From Pestalotiopsis fici W106-1 (taxonomy: Eukaryota; Ascomycota; Sordariomycetes; Amphisphaeriales; Sporocadaceae), in contig NW_006917094.1 in the NCBI RefSeq assembly GCF_000516985.1, positions 1,674,001-1,738,000 on the forward strand: DNA of 64,000 nucleotides, in the 5' to 3' direction. The translations under genes and the position numbers were made by a program. The notes under the pieces are model-generated. The model saw only the letters and a program-made list of their open reading frames with translations. It had not been told where the DNA came from and searched no databases. Shown piece after piece: positions 58,502 to 64,000 of this stretch; position 1 is the first letter of the stretch, and each line of letters begins with the position of its first letter.

Positions 58502-59464
58502 ATGAAATTCTCGAACCTTGCCGCCAGCATCGCGTCCTTGACGACCGTCGTGGCGCAGTCGTGCTCGCTTCCATCAACCTACAGTTGGAACTCGACCGCG
58601 GCGCTGGCCACTCCAAAATCTGGATGGGTCTCGCTCAAGGACTTTACCACTGTTGTGTACAATGGCCAGCACCTCGTATACGCGACGTACCATGACACCG
58701 GCTCTACCTGGGGTTCAATGGCCTTTGGTCTCTTTAGCGATTGGAGTGGCATGGCGTCGGCGAGCCAGACGCAGATGACCTCGAGCGCCGTGGCGCCAAC
58801 CATCTTCTACTTTGCGCCCAAGAGCGTCTGGATCCTCGCCCATCAGTGGGGTCCGACGACTTTCTCTTACCGGACTTCAAGCGACCCGACCAATGCGAAT
58901 GGATGGTCGTCAGCACAGCCGCTGTTCACGGGAACCATTTCTGGTAGCGGCACAGGAGCTATCGATCAAACGCTCATTGGAGACTCCACAAACATGTATC
59001 TGTTCTTTGCCGGAGACAATGGCAGCATCTACCGGGCCAGCATGGCCATTGGCAATTTCCCTGGCAGCTTTGGCACGGCCTCGACGGTCGTCATGAGCGA
59101 CTCGTCAAACAATCTGTTTGAAGCAGTCCAGGTATACACGGTCTCCTCGAACCAGTACCTCATGATTGTCGAGGCCATTGGGTCCAACGGACGCTACTTC
59201 CGCTCGTTCACGGCAACGAGCCTGGGCGGCTCCTGGACGGCGCAGGCCGCGACGGAGAGCAACCCGTTTGCCGGCAAGGCCAACAGCGGTGCGACGTGGA
59301 CCAACGACATTAGCCACGGCGACTTGGTCCGCACCAACCCGGACCAGACATTTACTATTGATCCGTGCAACCTGCAGCTGCTCTACCAGGGCCGCAGTCC
59401 TTCGAGCAGCGGCGATTACGGTCTTTTGCCTTATCGACCTGGTGTGCTGACGCTGAAGAGATGA
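58502..59464 (+). CDS. GH62 alpha-L-arabinofuranosidase, secreted
   Basis: Single exon, 320 residues, with a signal peptide ([18 protein letters not shown]). It removes arabinose side chains from arabinoxylan outside the cell. The GH62 pattern is clear from about residue 40: [22 protein letters not shown] (with the catalytic-base Asp), [35 protein letters not shown] (a conserved Asp) and NLFEAVQVY (catalytic-acid Glu). The end [33 protein letters not shown] is a typical family C-terminus. There is no carbohydrate-binding module. Length equals the single-domain members of the family. Confidence 0.93.
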   Translation: MKFSNLAASIASLTTVVAQSCSLPSTYSWNSTAALATPKSGWVSLKDFTTVVYNGQHLVYATYHDTGSTWGSMAFGLFSDWSGMASASQTQMTSSAVAPTIFYFAPKSVWILAHQWGPTTFSYRTSSDPTNANGWSSAQPLFTGTISGSGTGAIDQTLIGDSTNMYLFFAGDNGSIYRASMAIGNFPGSFGTASTVVMSDSSNNLFEAVQVYTVSSNQYLMIVEAIGSNGRYFRSFTATSLGGSWTAQAATESNPFAGKANSGATWTNDISHGDLVRTNPDQTFTIDPCNLQLLYQGRSPSSSGDYGLLPYRPGVLTLKR

Positions 59465-62400
59465 GTAAGGTCCAAGAAATAGTAGGAGAGCGGGCGACGT
59501 GGCTATGTTGGGAGAACAGACTGAAGGCAGAGTTTCCAAGGAAGATAGTTAAGAGTCCTCGTCGAAAAAAGCCTCTGTCCACTGTATTCATCCGCTAGTG
59601 AAACTAATGTGTTATGTCTTGCAAAATGCCGTTGCCTCCTTCGCCTCGCGGGATCCCAGCGGAGTGTTTGGTTCATGAGAAGAGTCCCGTTCAGCGGAAA
59701 TGTCTTTATGGCAAGTCATACAGTTGCTAATTCTGTGCCATATATTCATACCTCACTTGATTATTTTGGAAGTGTTTTTTTCGTTGGTATGTGCGAAAAC
59801 TGAGGTGGCTTTCGGGACATGCTTTGCTGAGTTGTGTTTCATACCAAATACACTCGGGTTGGCAGACGTGCTGTATATCAGGGAGCTCTAGCTATTCCGT
59901 CGAGATACTGTTCACTCTTGAAGCGGGTAGATGGTGCTTTTGATTTCCTTTTCTTCCCTTGTTCCATCTCGCTGCTGCCCCTGGATATAACCATTGCTGC
60001 TCTAGGTTTATTCGTAGTCAAATCTGCAAAAGTCCATGTCATTAATGGAAAATATAGTCTCAAAACGGTGGAAGATGCCATGATGTTATAATAAAACCGA
60101 TGTTCTTTCTTGGGACATGACAGCCACATTTTGATTGGCTCATTGCTTACTGGTCCTCAATCAGCAATTGGTTTTTGTCAAACATGGAAGCGAATTGGAG
60201 CACATCTATCAAGTTGTTTGTTAGAACTCTACTTCAACTTGACACGGCCCAATTTGGTCCAAAATGCTACATGATGACGAAGGTCGAGCATTGTGTATAT
60301 GTGTTTACTCATTAGCACCCGTGTGTATCATCCTGCCAATTGAAGTACACTTGTGTCGATTAAGGCAATCAATCACCATAGCCGCGAAACCCACTTTTGC
60401 TGATTTCTCTTACACAGTAGACGGGGTTTCCAGTACGGTGACATGGTATATATGCCATGAAAACCTTGGGTCGGCGCATTGTGATTGCAGTGTACAGGTA
60501 CTTGATTGTGGCGCAAAGGTCCTTCTTGCCAGGGCGGACTGAGCTTGGCCCGACCGTCCTATCGGCGTTCACAATCAGCGCACAAAAACCAAATAGGAAG
60601 CCGTAGGTTTGGCGAGCGCGAGGCAGGAAATCAGAAGATGTTTCATGGGGAGATGTGTTGTTGTTATCAGACAAGTAAATGGGGCTGTTGCATGGGAAAA
60701 TTGTACAGTTGAACTTTGAACGTCCTGCACGTCAAAAAAGCATCGCTGCTAGGTACCTGTGGACATTGTACGGTCTGCACCCGCCTGACTGGCCACGACT
60801 CTTAGTGCCAATCACCATGCCCGCGAAAGACCCAGACCTGTTGCGTTTGATTGCATTCAAGATTCAGCAAGACACCAGGAATGATTTCTGTCAAGAAAAA
60901 GAATCTCATTTAGCTTCCAGATAGAGAAGAAGAAAAAAGCTGCTTACGTTGACCAAGAACGACATGATCTCATCACTGATCACCTTCTTTGCACTTCCCT
61001 ATGTATGTGGGCGCTAAAATGAAGGCGGTCTGGTCTGTGGTACCTATCCCTATCTAGCTCCAGGGCTGCTAGTAATGTACACAGGAGGTGAAAGAGGGTT
61101 GACTCGGCACGGCACCAGGTTCCCCGGGGGCTCCAGTGATGCGCACAAGTTGAAACTGGCACAGTATTTACGGCCCGGATGCGAAAGATGCGAGAGAAAG
61201 TCCGAGCAGTGTGGCATGATCTACATTCCGGCGGTGATCTTTGAGGCTGAGTTGTATCAACGAGACAAGGTGTTCTTCTTCGTTTTCCAGAACCACCTAA
61301 TAAACCGGTTGCAATTAACCTCCACTGTGACATGGCCGTGGCCACATGCATGCGTGATATCCAAAATCAGCCGTCTCCGGTTGGCGCCTGCGCGCGCATG
61401 TACCTAATTAGACAACTAGGCAGACGTTTAAGGAAATGCGATATTCTCGGACTGTCGCCACGATGATCGACCCTAGGTAATGAGGACTGACACGGAAAAA
61501 ATTCCAGACCGGTTGCTAGTCTCAACTTTCCATTCACTCTTGCGTTTCCCTCATTTTTGTTATTATTTTTCAAATCTCCCCGATGCAATGTTTTGGACGC
61601 TCCAACCATGTAGAATGCTACGTCTTAATGACGAGATTCTTTCTCCATGACACAAACCGGTCCAGGTGCAACATTAGGTAATCTCCTCGTATGGAGCAGC
61701 AAGAATATACTATCGATCTAGGATGATATAGGGGTCTCGTGCCGGAAAAATGCTGCCAATTGGTGCGTTGCTGTTGCTAGGTAGGCGGCCTATTTGCTGC
61801 GGGGGTTTGGGGCTACGGCAGAGCTAGTCCTAGAGTGAGCCGGAGCTCCGCCTGCGCCCCAATCTGTGAAATTTAGATGGGATCTCTCCAAGCTACATCG
61901 GGAGGGTCTCGAGTCCAGACTCGTCCAATGGCTCAGGGGGAGATCTACCTTCCATCCAAGGTCCAACTTTTTCTGTTTCATGGCGAGATCAAGAAAAAGA
62001 TTCTAAACGTCTGCAATACGCCCAGATCGTCAGGGACTCTATTGTCTCTCCTTTATCAATGTTACCCTTTTTACAAGAAAATCACAGAAACTGGCCACTC
62101 ACGGTTGAGATGCGTCTGGTTTTTCAACCACGTGGCATGCAACTCTGTACGTACCTACAAAGGATGCATGCCAAGTACATACTTCGTACAAACAGGCAGG
62201 GCTCGTGGCCTACATAGTAGTACACTACCTCTGTAGATAAAATAAGGAGGTCTGATGATGAGATTTTCAGTGCGCAAGCCACGAGTCGTCGCCATCAAAG
62301 TGGCCAGTAGTTCGTAGGCTCTTACTATCGTGCCAGTACGACTGGCGCATGGTTACGTACAAACTTGGCTGGTCATAACGGCATTGCCCTCTTGTTCTCC

Positions 62401-63945
62401 TCTTTTCTCAGGGTCCTGTCCCACTAAAACTTAGTCAGTTCGTAACGATGTTCGTAACAGTATGGAGCCGTTCCTCTCTAATCCTCGGGTTCTCGAAGTA
62501 TTTTTTCGGATTTTTTTTTTTTTTGGCTTTTATTCTTGGTTGAAGACCCTAGCTGAGCTAGCAGCTAAACGCAGACAGGGGATGTACGTATCACGTTGAC
62601 GCCAATATGTAGGCCCGCGGGGTAGCGCCAGTAGCTTCTGTGATTGGTTTCTTGGTCCCAGTTCCACGGACGTCATATGCATGGAATACGTAAAGGGGTT
62701 CGTTCATCAGCTGCGTATCTGGCGATGGAGAATGAATCCAATCTACGAGCTACAGCTCGTCGCTTAAGGTGCTGTAACCCGCCTACCACACCTGCATAGT
62801 AATCAGTCTACCAAACCGCTTGGCATGTGCTACCTTGGACACCCGCCATCTTTGAAGATGGCATGATTTAGTCGATGGTCCATTCGATGCATGTACGATT
62901 TGTTGAGAGAAGATTACTGTTATGATCGGCATGGATTGTGTCGGCTTTGAGGACAGTTCATCTGCTACCAAGTACCACGAAAGGCACTGGCTGGCAAACC
63001 ATTTTTGGACCACCCAGCCGTGTGTCTCGTAGGGGTCCAAGAAAAGCATGGAAATAGCCGTGAGCCAAGACCAGCCAGTCCCCTATGGAGCAGCAGGGGT
63101 GGGGATATTGAACTGCAAAGGTGCGCAAAACAGGTAGGCAGCTGGAGCATAGCTTGTTCCCTAGCTCTTGGAGATTGGCGATTTGGCGATTGTCGGGGCC
63201 TAGGCGCACTACTTGGCATAGGCGTACGAATAATCCCTCTCCAGCGTCGGTTCTTCTTTCTTTGTCCAATCTTCCAAGAAACGGAGGCGAGATTGAGCAC
63301 GCAGGCGAAAAGCCACAATGCCCACCTCCGTCCGCGGGCGGTGGGTTGCGGGCATGCCAGGTAGGTTAGGATGGTCGGACATGGTGCGCTCCAAACGCCT
63401 ACTGTTAGGTTAGCTGCGTCCCCATCCTCCTGGTTGATGTATATCGACATGGAGAAAAACGTGTCGTCCTGTTGACAGATTCGCCGCCGCCAATTACTTG
63501 GCTGAGTTTCCCCCAGCGTCGTCTCCATGAGCCATTGTCCATCCCCTTTGCCGACCAGCTTCCGTTTGATCAAAAGTTGACCTACTCGCTTGCCTTTCTC
63601 TTCGGTCCTTTCCTTCTTTCCCTATTTGCATTTGACCGAGGCATTCGTTTGACCAAAGAAAGTGATTGAGTGGTGCTGCAGCAGACCATCATTCATTCCT
63701 TCCTTGCATATCAGCACCCAGCGACGCTGCTACCTCTTTCCGACTTGTAAATTCCTGTCGCTCAACACATAGTGCATTCGATCCATTGGCGAAAAGGATT
63801 AGCCATTCAATCGACTCCGCGACTCGATTCCCTAGACGACAGGTCGATACCACAAGTCAACGCAACACTCCCTTCACAATCACCTTGCAAACGAGTTGAG
63901 AGGAACCCACGCGCTTCTCAAACATCACATCGCCGATCGCCCACC
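59465..63945. other. Gene-poor interval of about 4.5 kb
   Basis: I see no supported gene. The many open frames (for example 61877-62236 and 62965-63573) are short, overlap on both strands and show no domain, signal peptide or splice pattern. The part from about 63480 to 63945 is C/T-rich and likely forms the promoter and long leader of the gene starting at 63946. Further TAGGTACC-type motifs occur, for example at 60749-60758. Confidence 0.45.
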
Positions 63946-64000
63946 ATGGATCGCGACCGCACCATTACGCGGTGTGAAATCGAGAGCAAAATCGCCGACG
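63946..64000 (+). CDS. Start of a gene cut by the window edge, possibly cytochrome-b5-type desaturase
   Basis: A strong start context (caccATGG) opens the frame MDRDRTITRCEIESKIAD, which runs off the window end. A start like ITRxEIExxIADG is familiar from fungal cytochrome-b5-fused front-end desaturases, such as sphingolipid delta-8 desaturase. Eighteen residues are too few to be sure. The long C/T-rich leader suggests a well-expressed gene. Confidence 0.4.
   Translation, partial: MDRDRTITRCEIESKIAD

Noticed and set aside
62965..63573. 202-codon minus-strand open frame
   Set aside because: No domain, signal peptide or family resemblance, and it overlaps equally long plus-strand frames; probably chance.
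1..64000. CRISPR arrays, insertion sequences, rRNA genes
   Set aside because: No regularly spaced repeats, transposase genes or rRNA-like sequence were seen; they would also be unexpected in this kind of genome region.

Overview
This window looks like nuclear DNA of a filamentous ascomycete (Pezizomycotina, most likely Sordariomycetes). Genes lie on both strands about 2 kb apart and carry short GT-AG introns (about 41 to 110 nt). The families are typical of these fungi: Zn2Cys6 regulators, a HET-domain protein, DUF3237, GH62, fungal MFS sugar carriers and a TRP-like channel. There is no sign of a prokaryotic, viral or organellar origin. Exon structures were worked out by eye from splice signals and reading-frame phase.

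Layout. 0.6-8.6 kb: myo-inositol-type transporter, TRP-like membrane protein, secreted SMP-30-like propeller, compact M24 peptidase. 10.4-15.2 kb: secreted Thr-rich/Cys-rich protein, orphan multipass membrane protein, small secreted protein. 15.7-23.2 kb: three adjacent MACPF-like (perforin-fold candidate) genes. The middle one has a nonsense codon; the third carries a long coiled coil and a jacalin-like C-terminus. 23.5-30.9 kb: Zn2Cys6 regulator, divergent MFS drug/polyamine-type transporter, DUF3237 protein and amidase, a plausible small metabolic cluster. 31.2-37.4 kb: HET-domain protein and a divergent AAA ATPase. 37.7-49.8 kb: SDR, L-rhamnose-1-dehydrogenase-like SDR, sugar transporter, aldo/keto reductase, class II aldolase, SMP-30 lactonase and a second SDR, which together look like a carbohydrate catabolic cluster. 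48.5-52.5 kb also holds decayed kinase and ankyrin genes. 52.9-59.5 kb: alpha/beta hydrolase, Zn2Cys6 regulator, GH62 arabinofuranosidase. 59.5-63.9 kb has no supported gene. A new gene, possibly a cytochrome-b5-type desaturase, starts at 63946 and runs off the window.

How the genes may work together. In the sugar cluster a carrier would import a sugar, the rhamnose-dehydrogenase-like SDR would oxidise it to a lactone, the SMP-30 protein would hydrolyse the lactone, the class II aldolase would cleave a later intermediate, and the AKR and other SDRs would handle carbonyl products. No sugar-acid dehydratase is present, so the route is not the complete known fungal L-rhamnose pathway. The three MACPF-like genes are the most unusual part of the window. 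They form a compact, partly inverted duplication and lie 8 kb from a HET-domain gene, which suggests a role in conflict or self/non-self recognition, but this is inference.
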